From a virus: a stretch of 34,529 nucleotides of DNA. Positions within the stretch are counted from its first letter, which is position 1. Each line of letters opens with the position of its first letter. The notes beneath the pieces were generated by a model. That model was not told the origin of the DNA, made no database searches, and saw only the letters and a program-made list of their open reading frames with translations. The stretch lies in the IMG/VR virus record IMGVR_UViG_3300037808_000271, positions 1 to 34,529 of that record. One strand, given 5' to 3'. A program made the translations under genes and the position numbers. This document shows, in pieces, positions 15,383 to 23,372 of this stretch.

Positions 15383-18005
15383 ATTACCTATCGTGAATCA
15401 AATTAAAGATAATGATCAGAATGAGGCTAATCGTCATAAAGAATTAATTGAAACAGTATCGAAAATGATACCAGCTCAGAATAATACACCTGACGCTTTT
15501 GGTGATATCGCTAAAAACATTCGAGAAGAAATGAGATCAGGAGTGGAATCTGCAACACGAGCTGCTGATCTACATTTCAAACAAGAGCAACTCACAAAAG
15601 ATATAATGCACGATGCAAGTCTATCAAATGCAGATAGGCTTGCTGAAGAAGCTAAAGCACACGCTGATAAATTAACTGATATGGATATTGAAGCAGCTAA
15701 AGATGCTGCTGATAAAGTAGAGGTTTTGGCTAAGAAGGAACGTGAAAGAGCAGAACATAGAGCAGATATGACTCCTGGTTTGAAAGGGGTGGCTATGCGA
15801 TCTAAGGTTAAGATCAAAGATGGCTTAGGTAAAGCTAAACAAACAGTGGTTGATAAGTTAAAGGAGCATGGTACTAAGATCGCAATTGGAGCTGGTTTAG
15901 TTGCTCTAGAAAGTATATATAATAATTGGGATAAAATTGCAGCTGCTTGGAATGATGTTAAAGAAAGTTTATCATCATACGTTAATAAGATTCCTTCTAT
16001 ATTCCCTACAATCGCCGCAGTTACAGCCGCCTGGAGTAAATGGGGAAATAGTATTAAAGCTAGCAGTGTAGCTATAACAGAATCAGTAAAGAAAACTAAA
16101 TTAGGAGGAGCTCTCTTTAACGCCTCTAATGCTGTAAAGGAGTTCAGTGGTAACATTGCCTCTCGGATTAACACTATAACAGATACCATAAAGAATAGTA
16201 AAGCTTGGAATCTCATGAAGGCAGCAACAAGTTCTATTGGAAATGTGATTAAAAGTGTTGGGGCAGTAGCTAAAACTGCTACAATAGCTGCTGCAACTGG
16301 TGGGTTATCTCTTCTAATGCCTAAAAAAGATGAAGTTGCTAAAGCTGCTAAAGCTGCTAAAGCTGGAACACTTGGCACTACTCTATCGAAAGCAGGTACA
16401 TTTTTAGGTAAGTTTGCAACTATTCTAGGTAAGATTGCTTGGCCATTAACTGCAGTGATGGGTATATATGAAGGTTTCCGATCTAGTGTAGATGATTTTA
16501 AAGCTGGTGATATAGGCACAGGCATTCTTAATTTTAATAAAGGTGTTATCAAGAGTGTTATCGGTGCTCCTCTTGATCTCATTAAGAGTGTAATTTCGTG
16601 GATTGTGGGGTTCTTTGGAGGTACCGACCTAGAGAAGAAGATGGATGAATTCTCTTTCTCAGAATCAATTGATAATATATTCAAAGCTATACCCGAATTT
16701 TTCGCTAAAATAGGACAACTTGTGAGGGATCTTTTACCGTCATGGGAAACTATAAAAGCTGAGTTCGGTGACTTCTGGAAGGATCCTAAAGGATATATAG
16801 TAAATGCATTTAACTCGTTTAAATTAAATTTACCGTCATGGGAAACTATAAAAGCTGAGTTCGGTGACTTCTGGAAGGATCCTAAAGGATATATAGTAAA
16901 TGCATTTAACTCGTTTAAATTAAATTTACCGTCATGGGAAACTATAAAAGAATCGATGCCTAAATGGCTTACTAACTTCGGTGGTTGGATGGGATCGAAG
17001 CTTAACACATATATGTTAACTTTACCATCATGGGAAACTATAAAAGAATCGATGCCTAAATGGCTTACTGACTTCGGTGGTTGGATGGGATCGAAGCTTA
17101 ACACATATATGTTAACTTTACCGTCATGGGAAACTGTAAAGACAGGGTTATCAGAATTTTGGAAGGATCCTAAAGGTTATATAGTGAAATCATTTACTAA
17201 TTGGAAGCTGAGTTTACCATCATGGGAAACTATAAAAATGGGGTTATCAGAATTTTGGCAAAATCCAGTTAAATATATCCAGAATAAGATTAATGGATGG
17301 CTAACGTTTGAGGATGATAAAGGTGTTAATATTAGTATATTTGATAAGATTACTAGTATGGTAGATGAGTATATAACTAATCCTATATTAGATCTCTTTG
17401 ATACTATAGGCAATGCTCTAGATAATATAAAATTATCAGTTATGAAGTGGGTTGAGGAAAAAGGGACTTTCTTTGGATCTAAGACTATTGACTATTCAGA
17501 TGAAATAGCAGATACTGAAAAAAGAATAGCTAAAAGAGATGCTACGAAACTTGCAAGGAATTCTAAAGATAGTGATACTGTATTCGATACACTACTTGCA
17601 GATGGAGGATTAAATGGAATAGAACCTGTCCCTGAACATGCAGGTGTTCCGATTCCAGGAGAATCAACTCCAACTATTACTATTGAATTTGGAGAAGGAG
17701 AAGCTTTTGCAGATGGACAATCGTTAGGTCCTGTTACATATGATTCCAAGACAGCTGGTATATCTAGTTTAACTCCTGCTCAATCTACAGCTGATACATA
17801 TAAAACATTGAAAAATTCTGGTAACCAAGATGGGGCTAATATATATCTAGCTAATATGATTAAAGGTAATAAAGAGTTTATGGAGCAGGTAATAAATGCT
17901 ATATCAGGTATAACAAGATCTGGAAACGCTAATGTGAACAATAGTTCAACTACTAATATACTTAACGCTGGATCACCATACCCAGACCCAGTGATAGCTC
18001 GATAA
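15372..18005 (+). CDS. Tape-measure/hub protein (gp29-type)
   Basis: 877 residues, larger than T4 gp29 (590). Residues 1-140 are charged and helical, with coiled-coil character (ELIETVSKMI, EEAKAHADKLTDMDIEAAKD). Ala/Gly-rich hydrophobic segments follow near residues 165-185, 290-315 and 345-370, and ISWIVGFFGG near 410, as in tape measures that insert in the host membrane. Six 32-residue repeats beginning LPSWET(I/V)K occupy about residues 455-646. The C-terminus is low-complexity. Position directly after gp26 and its frameshift tail supports a tape-measure role: it sets tail length and is ejected ahead of DNA. The first two repeats are almost identical DNA copies. Confidence 0.82.
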   Translation: MPNKLPIVNQIKDNDQNEANRHKELIETVSKMIPAQNNTPDAFGDIAKNIREEMRSGVESATRAADLHFKQEQLTKDIMHDASLSNADRLAEEAKAHADKLTDMDIEAAKDAADKVEVLAKKERERAEHRADMTPGLKGVAMRSKVKIKDGLGKAKQTVVDKLKEHGTKIAIGAGLVALESIYNNWDKIAAAWNDVKESLSSYVNKIPSIFPTIAAVTAAWSKWGNSIKASSVAITESVKKTKLGGALFNASNAVKEFSGNIASRINTITDTIKNSKAWNLMKAATSSIGNVIKSVGAVAKTATIAAATGGLSLLMPKKDEVAKAAKAAKAGTLGTTLSKAGTFLGKFATILGKIAWPLTAVMGIYEGFRSSVDDFKAGDIGTGILNFNKGVIKSVIGAPLDLIKSVISWIVGFFGGTDLEKKMDEFSFSESIDNIFKAIPEFFAKIGQLVRDLLPSWETIKAEFGDFWKDPKGYIVNAFNSFKLNLPSWETIKAEFGDFWKDPKGYIVNAFNSFKLNLPSWETIKESMPKWLTNFGGWMGSKLNTYMLTLPSWETIKESMPKWLTDFGGWMGSKLNTYMLTLPSWETVKTGLSEFWKDPKGYIVKSFTNWKLSLPSWETIKMGLSEFWQNPVKYIQNKINGWLTFEDDKGVNISIFDKITSMVDEYITNPILDLFDTIGNALDNIKLSVMKWVEEKGTFFGSKTIDYSDEIADTEKRIAKRDATKLARNSKDSDTVFDTLLADGGLNGIEPVPEHAGVPIPGESTPTITIEFGEGEAFADGQSLGPVTYDSKTAGISSLTPAQSTADTYKTLKNSGNQDGANIYLANMIKGNKEFMEQVINAISGITRSGNANVNNSSTTNILNAGSPYPDPVIAR
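16734..17309 (+). repeat. Six 96-base repeats in the tape-measure gene
   Basis: Units start LPSWETIK or LPSWETVK and are exactly 32 codons each. Units 1 and 2 share AEFGDFWKDPKGYIVNAFNS, units 3 and 4 share ESMPKWLT(N/D)FGGWMGSKLN, units 5 and 6 are more diverged. Pairwise near-identity implies stepwise recent duplication. Confidence 0.9.
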
Positions 18006-18008
18006 CAA

Positions 18009-18040
18009 AAAAAGCTCACATCATTTGGTGTGAGCTTTTT
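18009..18040. terminator. Bidirectional Rho-independent terminator
   Basis: Perfect 12-bp stem (AAAAAGCTCACA at 18009-18020 with 18029-18040), 8-base loop, A-run on one side and T-run on the other, so it works on both strands. It separates the convergent tape-measure gene and gp32. Confidence 0.92.
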
Positions 18041-18054
18041 CTGTTAAAGTTTAA

Positions 18055-18951
18055 TTAACTTTCAGCCATATTTTTAAAGTAATCTAACATATCCTCAGAA
18101 TCATCTGTTGAAGAGGAGTCTGCTTTAGCAGATGTGGGGGCAGGATTATCATCTCCTGTATCCTCAGTTACTTTAACAGGTCTCTTATTAAGGTTTAGAG
18201 CATTGTTAAGTTTAGTTTCATAATACCCGTATCCCTTGAAATTTGCAGGATCTGTGAACTCATTGAGATCATATTGTTTATTATAAATCTCTTCTAATTC
18301 ATCATCATCCCCATCCAACAACACTGATACAGGAGCAAATTCTGAACGATCGTAACTTCTCCATCCTCCATCAGCTTTCCGGATTTTGATTTTGAAATCA
18401 GCTCCTTCCCAGAAATCAAATGGATTTAAAGCATCTTCATCTGCAAACTCAGGCTCCATAGCAGTTAGAATCTTATCAAAAATGCTTTTACCGTACTTAT
18501 AAAGCATTACCTGTCCTTCTAATTCAGGTTGATGTTCATCTTTGATTACAAGGATATTACTGATGTAACTCTCTCGACGTTTATGATCTCTAACAAGTTT
18601 CTTGTCTTTCTCATTTAAAGATTCCCACCCTCCCCCAACTTCAACGATGCCTCTGTTATGAGTGCATACAGGACAATCCTGCTCAATAGTCGTTGGACAT
18701 TTATCAATGTACCAACCACCTGGTCCTTGGAAGCCATGATCAAATACTTTTACAAATGGGATGTCACAATTCTCTGATGGAGGTAGCAATCGTATAATTG
18801 CATACCCGTTCCCAGACGGTTCAACGTGAGGTTTGTAAATGCGATCATCTCCATAATCTTTTTTCTTTCCGCTTGCGGATTCTAGTTTAGCTGCTAGATC
18901 AGCGATATTAGTTCTCTTTTTCTTGAGATTCTTGAATGAATTTCCTGCCAT
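18055..18951 (-). CDS. 32: Single-stranded DNA-binding protein gp32
   Basis: 298 residues (T4 gp32 is 301). N-terminal basic segment FKNLKKKRTNIADL for cooperative self-contact, then the OB-fold core GYAIIRLLPPSENCDIPFVK. The zinc site is visible as H-x12-C-x7-C-x2-C in DHGFQGPGGWYIDKCPTTIE and QDCPVC; the T4 protein has H-x12-C-x9-C-x2-C. Aromatic DNA contacts (WYID, YGYYETK). The acidic tail (STDDSEDMLDYFKNMAES) is the protein-interaction domain for partners such as gp59. Start ATG 18951 has AAGGA ten bases upstream. The roughly 70-base leader from the early promoter may hold an autoregulatory operator as in T4. Confidence 0.96.
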   Translation of the reverse strand: MAGNSFKNLKKKRTNIADLAAKLESASGKKKDYGDDRIYKPHVEPSGNGYAIIRLLPPSENCDIPFVKVFDHGFQGPGGWYIDKCPTTIEQDCPVCTHNRGIVEVGGGWESLNEKDKKLVRDHKRRESYISNILVIKDEHQPELEGQVMLYKYGKSIFDKILTAMEPEFADEDALNPFDFWEGADFKIKIRKADGGWRSYDRSEFAPVSVLLDGDDDELEEIYNKQYDLNEFTDPANFKGYGYYETKLNNALNLNKRPVKVTEDTGDDNPAPTSAKADSSSTDDSEDMLDYFKNMAES

Positions 18952-19025
18952 GATAAGTATTCCTTATAGTTTTCGGGTTTATATGATACCAATAAGCATT
19001 CCCCGTGAATCTCATTGATAGTATT

Positions 19026-19054
19026 ATTATACCACATTAAATGATAAATGTTAA
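19026..19054 (-). promoter_or_regulatory. Early promoter of gp32
   Basis: TTAACA, 17 bases, TATAAT, with ATGTGG immediately before the -10 box. The same block recurs at 21281 with one-base changes. The leader to the gp32 ATG holds a possible CGGG/CCCG pairing near 18980-19005 that could seed the kind of pseudoknot used for gp32 autoregulation in T4; that last point is weak. Confidence 0.8.
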
Positions 19055-19061
19055 TAATTGA

Positions 19062-19111
19062 GATAAATAATATTAAATATACAAAAAGGATTAACATTAG
19101 AGTGTTAATCC
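19062..19111 (+). promoter_or_regulatory. Late promoter and 5' stem-loop of GIY-YIG copy 3
   Basis: GATAAATA at 19062-19069; stem GGATTAACA (19088-19096) with TGTTAATCC (19103-19111), loop of six. The linker then reads CTTTCTAACATAACAATACT and TGGAG before the ATG at 19143. Confidence 0.65.
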
Positions 19112-19142
19112 CTTTCTAACATAACAATACTGGAGTATTATC

Positions 19143-19965
19143 ATGCATACATCTATTTATAGCGGCCTCAACTTTTACGTTTATCTGATTACAGACTTGA
19201 ATCCAATAGGAACGGAGAAGTATTATATTGGATCCGCAACACGCAAAATATTAAAAGAAGATAACATTGATCCAGAATTAGATACTTATTATGGATCATC
19301 AACCGTCGAGCATTTTAGGATCCTTCAAGATTCTCGATCATCGCAATTGGAACGTGTTGTTATTAAAACGTTTATGGATAGTAGAGTGTGTCGAATGTAT
19401 GAAGAGATGATACAAAAAGATCACAATGTTATTGAAAATCCTCTATTTTACAATAAAGCGTATGCTAATGGTGTAACCACATCTTCGAAAGAATCCACAA
19501 TTAAACGGTTAAACACTATGATTGGTGATATTGATGAAAATGGTCTTGATGGGATACAGCGAGCATCTTTAAAACGAGTTGATACTATGAATAATGATGT
19601 GGATGAAAAAGGATTCAATGCTCATCAACGATCAACAGTTAAACATTATGATTAGTGATATTGATGAAAATGGTTTTAACACGTTTCAGCGAGCAACTGT
19701 AAAGAGATGGGATTCTAGCATAGGAAGAATATGTCACAAGTCTTTGGGATGTTTCAAATTTGCTCGGGAGATAGGGGAATTAACATTAATATCAAAGCAC
19801 AAGATGTGTAGACTTGTGAATAAACGATTTAACGTTGTGATCACTAAACGATCATACCTTCAAAACAATTATCTCAAATCTATAGGATCTGAGAATGAGA
19901 TAGTTGGGTTAACTTGGAAGGATCTTGGATTTTATATGGAATCTACTAGATCAGCTGTTTTTTAA
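19143..19965 (+). pseudogene. GIY-YIG homing endonuclease, copy 3, frameshifted
   Basis: The nuclease half is intact: FYVYLITDLNPIGTEKYYIG, ERVVIKTFMDSRVCRMYEEM, NPLFYNKAYAN. Two complete DIDENGLDGIQRASLKR-type modules follow. Inside the third, the frame hits TAG at 19653 (TVKHYD-stop). One frame over, the module pattern continues without break as MISDIDENGFNTFQRATVKR and runs to a normal C-terminus (YLKSIGSENEIVGLTWKDLG) ending at 19965. A single indel near 19640-19650 therefore splits the gene. The N-terminal 170-residue product could still fold as a nuclease without its DNA-binding tail. It lies antisense between gp32 and the small early genes. Confidence 0.82.
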
Positions 19966-20202
19966 TAGTATATCATCAATAAAGAATACAGCATCTTCAA
20001 GTTTACTTAGATGTTCGTTGTGAATAGTTTTAATTGCTTCAATGATCGAGTTACTTTCATTATTTTCATTGTGTATACCAGCAGCTACATTCATTTTAGA
20101 ATCTATTAAAATATCTTTTGGTGATAATACATCATCAACATGCTCTTCGTGTATGTTATGTATTGTTGGGTTTTCGTTAAGGATCATTTTATACTCTCTC
20201 AT
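19951..20202 (-). CDS. Small early protein, unknown (83 aa)
   Basis: 83 residues, acidic and helical, no Cys or membrane segment (MREYKMILNENPTIHNIHEE; SKLEDAVFFIDDILLKNS at the end). No family recognised. The start overlaps the end of the next upstream 83-residue gene by 14 bases, and it is last in the gp33-gp59 early operon. The 3' end overlaps the convergent GIY-YIG relic by 15 bases. Confidence 0.6.
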   Translation of the reverse strand: MREYKMILNENPTIHNIHEEHVDDVLSPKDILIDSKMNVAAGIHNENNESNSIIEAIKTIHNEHLSKLEDAVFFIDDILLKNS

Positions 20203-20440
20203 TTAAAATCATATCCTGTTCTTTCTCGATTACTTCTGTTAAATCTCTTATTGCTCTATAATCAGTTAACGCATCTACATAAGAAGTGTATCGATACGAT
20301 CGTTCAAATATAGTATCGTTTATCTCTTGCCATATCACTAGAACTTCAAGACTCTTCTCTGGTCTATATGCAATTTTTTGTATCCTATTTAATTCTGTTG
20401 ATGAAATTGTATTGTTATCTTCATCTTTCATTTGTAACAT
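20189..20440 (-). CDS. Small early protein, unknown (83 aa)
   Basis: 83 residues, charged and helical (AYRPEKSLEVLVIWQEINDT, YRAIRDLTEVIEKEQDMIL). No recognised family. Overlaps the gp59 end by 20 bases, so translation is probably coupled to gp59; ATG 20431 (MKDEDNN) is an alternative start. Position between gp59 and gp32 suggests a minor replication or recombination accessory, but nothing in the sequence proves it. Confidence 0.6.
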   Translation of the reverse strand: MLQMKDEDNNTISSTELNRIQKIAYRPEKSLEVLVIWQEINDTIFERSYRYTSYVDALTDYRAIRDLTEVIEKEQDMILNERV

Positions 20441-21017
20441 TATATATTCTCCGCATTATTTTATTTTTATCTAGTTTAATGAATATTGCATATTTATTTA
20501 GTAATTGTTTAGTATCATTCCAAATATAATCATCTTTCAAGTGTATATCAAAATCATTGTAAAACCCTATTAACATATTTAAAGCAATGAACGTCTCTCG
20601 TTCAATATCCTCTGATAACAACATCTTGAGTATGTATGGGTGTTCATTCTTCTTACACACGAATAAATCAGAGAATTTCAAATTATTTGGTTTAATAAAA
20701 TGATCTTGTATATCTATTATATCACATTCTATAACATTTGTTAACTTATTGTGTTTCTTCTTCCAGATGTGATATGATTTTAAATCTAATTTAATTATAT
20801 CCTCGTAAGCAACATTGAGTATTGTACAAGATACTACATATTCAATGAACTCATCTCGATTAAACTTATTCTTAGCTTTACTTAAAAAACGTTTATATTT
20901 ATTAAACTCCTTTTCTGATACAGTGACTCCTTCAAAACCATACTTCTTTATATCATAATCTTTAAGGAGGAATAATCTAATACTCTTAAATATTCTGAGA
21001 TAATCTGTTGTAGTCAT
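20421..21017 (-). CDS. 59: Helicase loader gp59
   Basis: 198 residues (T4 gp59 is 217). Matches the T4 protein in order: LLKDYDIKKYGFEGVTVSEK (T4 YDVIKYNW region), FNRDEFIEYVVSCTILN, then the C-terminal domain NEHPYILKMLLSEDIERETF, IALNMLIGFYND, DDYIWNDTKQLLNKYAIF. Highly basic and all-helical. gp59 binds gp32-coated forks and loads the gp41 helicase. The order gp33-gp59-(small)-gp32 on one strand repeats the T4 33-59-32 cluster, which strengthens the call. Start overlaps the gp33-like stop by four bases. Confidence 0.85.
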   Translation of the reverse strand: MTTTDYLRIFKSIRLFLLKDYDIKKYGFEGVTVSEKEFNKYKRFLSKAKNKFNRDEFIEYVVSCTILNVAYEDIIKLDLKSYHIWKKKHNKLTNVIECDIIDIQDHFIKPNNLKFSDLFVCKKNEHPYILKMLLSEDIERETFIALNMLIGFYNDFDIHLKDDYIWNDTKQLLNKYAIFIKLDKNKIMRRIYNVTNER

Positions 21018-21247
21018 TTGCAGAGAGTTGGGGTAGTCTCTACTGTTGTGTGGTCTTTATGGGTTTTGTGTTTGATACAGCACTGAGTGATACGCTCTCT
21101 CAAGTGATCATCGATAAATCCATTTACTTTACTGTGATCAATTTTAAATTGCTCACATACTATTGTAACAGCTTGCATGTGGGTTAAACCATCATTCACG
21201 AAACGTAAAACTTGTTCTGCAAAAGCTTTTTGACGAGGGGATGTCAT
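21014..21247 (-). CDS. 33: Late transcription coactivator gp33-like
   Basis: 77 residues (T4 gp33 is 112). The central helical segment QVLRFVNDGLTHMQAVTIVC, EQFKIDHSKVNGFIDDHLRE resembles the T4 gp33 core (EEFGMSYLEATTAF and following), and it sits directly upstream of gp59 as gene 33 does in T4. gp33 binds the RNA polymerase beta flap and connects it to the sliding clamp for late transcription. The T4 C-terminal hydrophobic clamp-binding end is not obvious here (TVETTPTLCK), which lowers confidence. SD AAGGAGAA about ten bases before ATG 21247. Confidence 0.5.
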   Translation of the reverse strand: MTSPRQKAFAEQVLRFVNDGLTHMQAVTIVCEQFKIDHSKVNGFIDDHLRERITQCCIKHKTHKDHTTVETTPTLCK

Positions 21248-21280
21248 TGTTATAATTTCTCCTTTTGTGTTGGTAGATTA

Positions 21281-21309
21281 ATTATACCACATAAAATGAT
21301 AAATGTAAA
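21281..21309 (-). promoter_or_regulatory. Early promoter of the gp33-gp59 operon
   Basis: TTTACA, 17 bases, TATAAT with ATGTGG lead-in. It overlaps, back to back, the late promoter of GIY-YIG copy 4. Confidence 0.8.
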
Positions 21310-21317
21310 CGGAAGAA

Positions 21318-21371
21318 GATAAATAACTACTGATAAACAAAAGGGAATAACACTGACATGTTACTCCCTTT
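21318..21371 (+). promoter_or_regulatory. Late promoter and 5' stem-loop of GIY-YIG copy 4
   Basis: GATAAATA at 21318-21325. Stem AAAGGGAATAACA (21340-21352) with 21359-21371, one A-C mismatch, six-base loop. The hairpin survives although the gene behind it is gutted. Confidence 0.6.
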
Positions 21372-21401
21372 CTAACATATCTAACTTCAAATGAGTTAAT
21401 G

Positions 21402-21697
21402 ATGCATACATCTATTTATAGCGGCCTCAACTTTTACGTTTATTTAATTACAGATCTGAATCCAATAGGAACGGAAAAGTATTACATTGGATCCGCAACT
21501 CGTAAAGAACTCATTGAAAAGAATATTGATCCAGAATTAGATGATTATTATGGTTCATCAACGGTACCTCATTAGCTAAGAGTAATTTTGATGTGGTTAT
21601 CACGAGACGATCATTCTCGAAGTGTTCATTTCTTAGATTATTAGGAGAAGATGTAATAGGAAAATCTTGGAGGGATGTTGGATTTTGTGTGGTATGA
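21402..21697 (+). pseudogene. GIY-YIG homing endonuclease, copy 4, internal deletion relic
   Basis: From ATG 21402 the frame gives the first 50 or so residues of the nuclease (FYVYLITDLNPIGTEKYYIG, RKELIEKNIDPELDDYYGSS), then TVPH-stop. Immediately after, in another frame, the extreme C-terminus of the family appears: SNFDVVITRRSFSKCSFLRL, LGEDVIGKSWRDVGFCVV. The middle, with the catalytic Glu and all repeat modules, is deleted. Only the ends remain. Confidence 0.85.
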
Positions 21698-21721
21698 TGA
21701 TTCAGAAAAATTTATATTGAT

Positions 21722-22363
21722 CTATCTTTTTACCCATTGTCTGTAGCTTAGTATCCTTTGGCGTAAAGGCTCAAGCCATTTATCTCTATCAGATATAAAC
21801 TCTTTAATGTCTCCATTCTCAGCTACCATTAAAATCACTAACTGAGGGATTTTAATGTCTGTTAACTCTTCAATCATTAAACTGTAAGCAGTTGTTTGTA
21901 ACCAGTAATCTGTAATCCATTTACTATCTTTTATCTTAGTTGCGGTTTTAAAGTCAATGACACTCATAACCTCTTTGTACAGACCTACACAATCAACTCT
22001 TCCAGCTAACTTCATTCCATCAGAGTATAGTGGAGTTTCGAGTCCTATAATATTATCTATATTATCGAGCTTCCATTTAAGCATTTTAAATAATTTAGTA
22101 TATTCATTTTGATCTACTGGTTGATTGAGTAAATATTGTTCAATCATTTCATGAACAGCTGTACCTCGTTTAGCAGCAGCAGTACAGATGCGTTCTGCTT
22201 CTTCCTCTCCAACTCTCTGTTTCCACTCATCTAATCCAGATTTATCGAAATTAATTACAGTAGTAACAGATGAGTATGATTTACCCTCAGGAGTAATGTA
22301 GTGCCGACCTAATTCAGAATATCCTACATCGAGTTCAGGTGTATCTAGTAGTATAGATGTCAC
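21722..22363 (-). CDS. RecB/Cas4-like PD-(D/E)XK exonuclease
   Basis: 213 residues. Nuclease motifs in order: AKRGTAVHEMIEQYLLN (motif with conserved G-x2-H-E), MKLAGRVDCVGLYKE (Asp), VMSVIDFKTATK (D-x-K) and DYWLQTTAYSLMIEE (Q-x3-Y). This is the RecB/Cas4/MGME1-like single-strand exonuclease arrangement common in T4-like marine phages, where it may replace other recombination or DNA-degrading nucleases. Overlaps the DsbA-like stop by four bases, so both are one transcription unit. Confidence 0.82.
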   Translation of the reverse strand: MTSILLDTPELDVGYSELGRHYITPEGKSYSSVTTVINFDKSGLDEWKQRVGEEEAERICTAAAKRGTAVHEMIEQYLLNQPVDQNEYTKLFKMLKWKLDNIDNIIGLETPLYSDGMKLAGRVDCVGLYKEVMSVIDFKTATKIKDSKWITDYWLQTTAYSLMIEELTDIKIPQLVILMVAENGDIKEFISDRDKWLEPLRQRILSYRQWVKR

Positions 22364-22638
22364 GCTAACCGATTATCAACACTAACTAGAGTTTCGTATG
22401 CATCAACAAAATCAGTATCCAAACTCTGTTGTTCAATGAAATCACGAGCGTGGTATGTTTTAGCTAATCTTCGAACGATGCTCTTAGGGATATCAAACTC
22501 TTCGTTTATGAAATCTATAGATTCTTTTATAATCTCTCGTATCAACTCTTGTTTAGTCATTTCAGCAGAAATAGCTTTTAGAGTTGAATTGATCCTAGCT
22601 AGATCTTTAGGGTTTGTTGTTTGTAGAGCGTTGCTCAT
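22360..22638 (-). CDS. dsbA: DsbA-like double-stranded DNA-binding protein
   Basis: 92 residues from ATG 22638 (MSNALQTTN), chosen because GTGAGGA lies eight to nine bases before it; an upstream ATG at 22668 is in frame. The core NSTLKAISAEMTKQELIREI, IKESIDFINEEFDIPKSIVR, RLAKTYHARDFIEQQ matches the T4 DsbA arrangement (IKDIRIRAKDELGVDGKMFN and following, 89 residues). T4 DsbA binds late promoter regions and sits near gene 33, as here. Not to be confused with the disulphide oxidoreductase of the same name. Confidence 0.7.
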   Translation of the reverse strand: MSNALQTTNPKDLARINSTLKAISAEMTKQELIREIIKESIDFINEEFDIPKSIVRRLAKTYHARDFIEQQSLDTDFVDAYETLVSVDNRLA

Positions 22639-22720
22639 AATATAATCCTCACCATTGGTGTATAACACCAGTTATAATAAAAATACATGTAACTAATTCT
22701 AATAGGTACATACCAAGTCT

Positions 22721-22750
22721 AAAGAGACAGCAATGATCAGCTGTCTCTTT
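22721..22750. terminator. Stem-loop terminator after tRNA-Thr
   Basis: Perfect 11-bp stem, AAAGAGACAGC (22721-22731) with 22740-22750, 8-base loop. The U-run is short on both sides. It separates the tRNA from the DsbA-like unit. Confidence 0.65.
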
Positions 22751-22801
22751 ATTATCATCGCACCTAGTTCCTAGGCTTTTACATATTGTTTTCATGTTAT
22801 T

Positions 22802-22877
22802 TGGTGCCGCCACGGGGATTCGAACTCCGGACCTACGCATTACAAGTGCGTTGCTCTACCAGCTGAGCTATAGCGGC
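22802..22877 (-). tRNA. tRNA-Thr (anticodon TGT), CCA encoded
   Basis: Minus strand: acceptor GCCGCTA pairs with TGGCGGC (one G-T), D-arm GCTC-AGCTGGTA-GAGC, anticodon arm CGCACTTGTAATGCG with loop CTTGTAA, T-arm CCGGAGTTCGAATCCCCGTGG region, discriminator A and templated CCA. It would read ACA/ACG and other ACN threonine codons, which are frequent in these AT-rich genes. It lies between the HNH relic and a terminator. Confidence 0.96.
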
Positions 22878-22885
22878 TTTTTAAG

Positions 22886-23363
22886 TCAACGAGCATTTAT
22901 ATGTTCATTGAGGGTTGTTTCTAATAAATCTATTTTAGTATTCATCACTGGACAATTTATTTTATTGTTGTGTATCTTTGTATGACAGTTTTTACATACA
23001 ACGATACATTTACTGAATTCTTTGATTAGCTCAACGACTGATCCTCTGATTAAATTAGAGGGGTGAATGTCTTTACTTGTATGATCTATGTGATGTAGAT
23101 CTAAACAAACTGGCTCATCTTCTTTACATACTCCACAACCAACATCATGTTTTCATTGTTGTATAATGGTTTGTATACATATCCGTCTACGTTCTCGTGA
23201 TAGTGCATAGTGTGTTTTGTTATTAATTTTAGTAGTATCACTCATTATATCAGCACAATTCTTGCAAGCTGTAGAAATACCATTTTTTATTCCTCTTATT
23301 TTTATAAAAATCTCTGATTGATTTTTATTCTAAACATTTAGAGCAGATTTTAGTGGTATACAT
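22886..23363 (-). pseudogene. HNH homing endonuclease relic
   Basis: From ATG 23363 the frame gives MYTTKICSKCLE then TAA; read past it, KSIRDFYKNKRNK and, after a one-base shift, NGISTACKNCAD: the N-terminal CxxC zinc ribbon of many phage HNH enzymes. A TGA follows TIIQQ. The remaining frame is intact and contains the full HNH core: VCLDLHHIDHTSKDIHPSNL, IRGSVVELIKEFSKCIVVCK, NCHTKIH, ending at TGA 22886. At least three lesions make it non-functional as a whole, although the C-terminal half from about 23140 is still open. Confidence 0.8.
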
Positions 23364-23372
23364 GAATTAATA

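Noticed and set aside
15476-17104. 542-codon minus-strand frame opposite the tape measure
   Set aside because: It mirrors the strongly biased codons and repeats of the tape-measure gene, which has context and family support.
18894-19097. 67-codon minus-strand frame upstream of and overlapping gp32
   Set aside because: It spans the gp32 promoter and leader in another frame and lacks a ribosome site.
22649-22795. 48-codon minus-strand frame starting MKTICKSLG downstream of the tRNA
   Set aside because: It runs through the terminator stem-loop, has no ribosome site and no coding-like composition.
22794-22985. Open frame reading through the tRNA-Thr region (plus strand, FGAATGIRTPDLR type)
   Set aside because: It is the antisense of a tRNA gene; such GIRTPDL-type peptides are a known artefact of tRNA complements.
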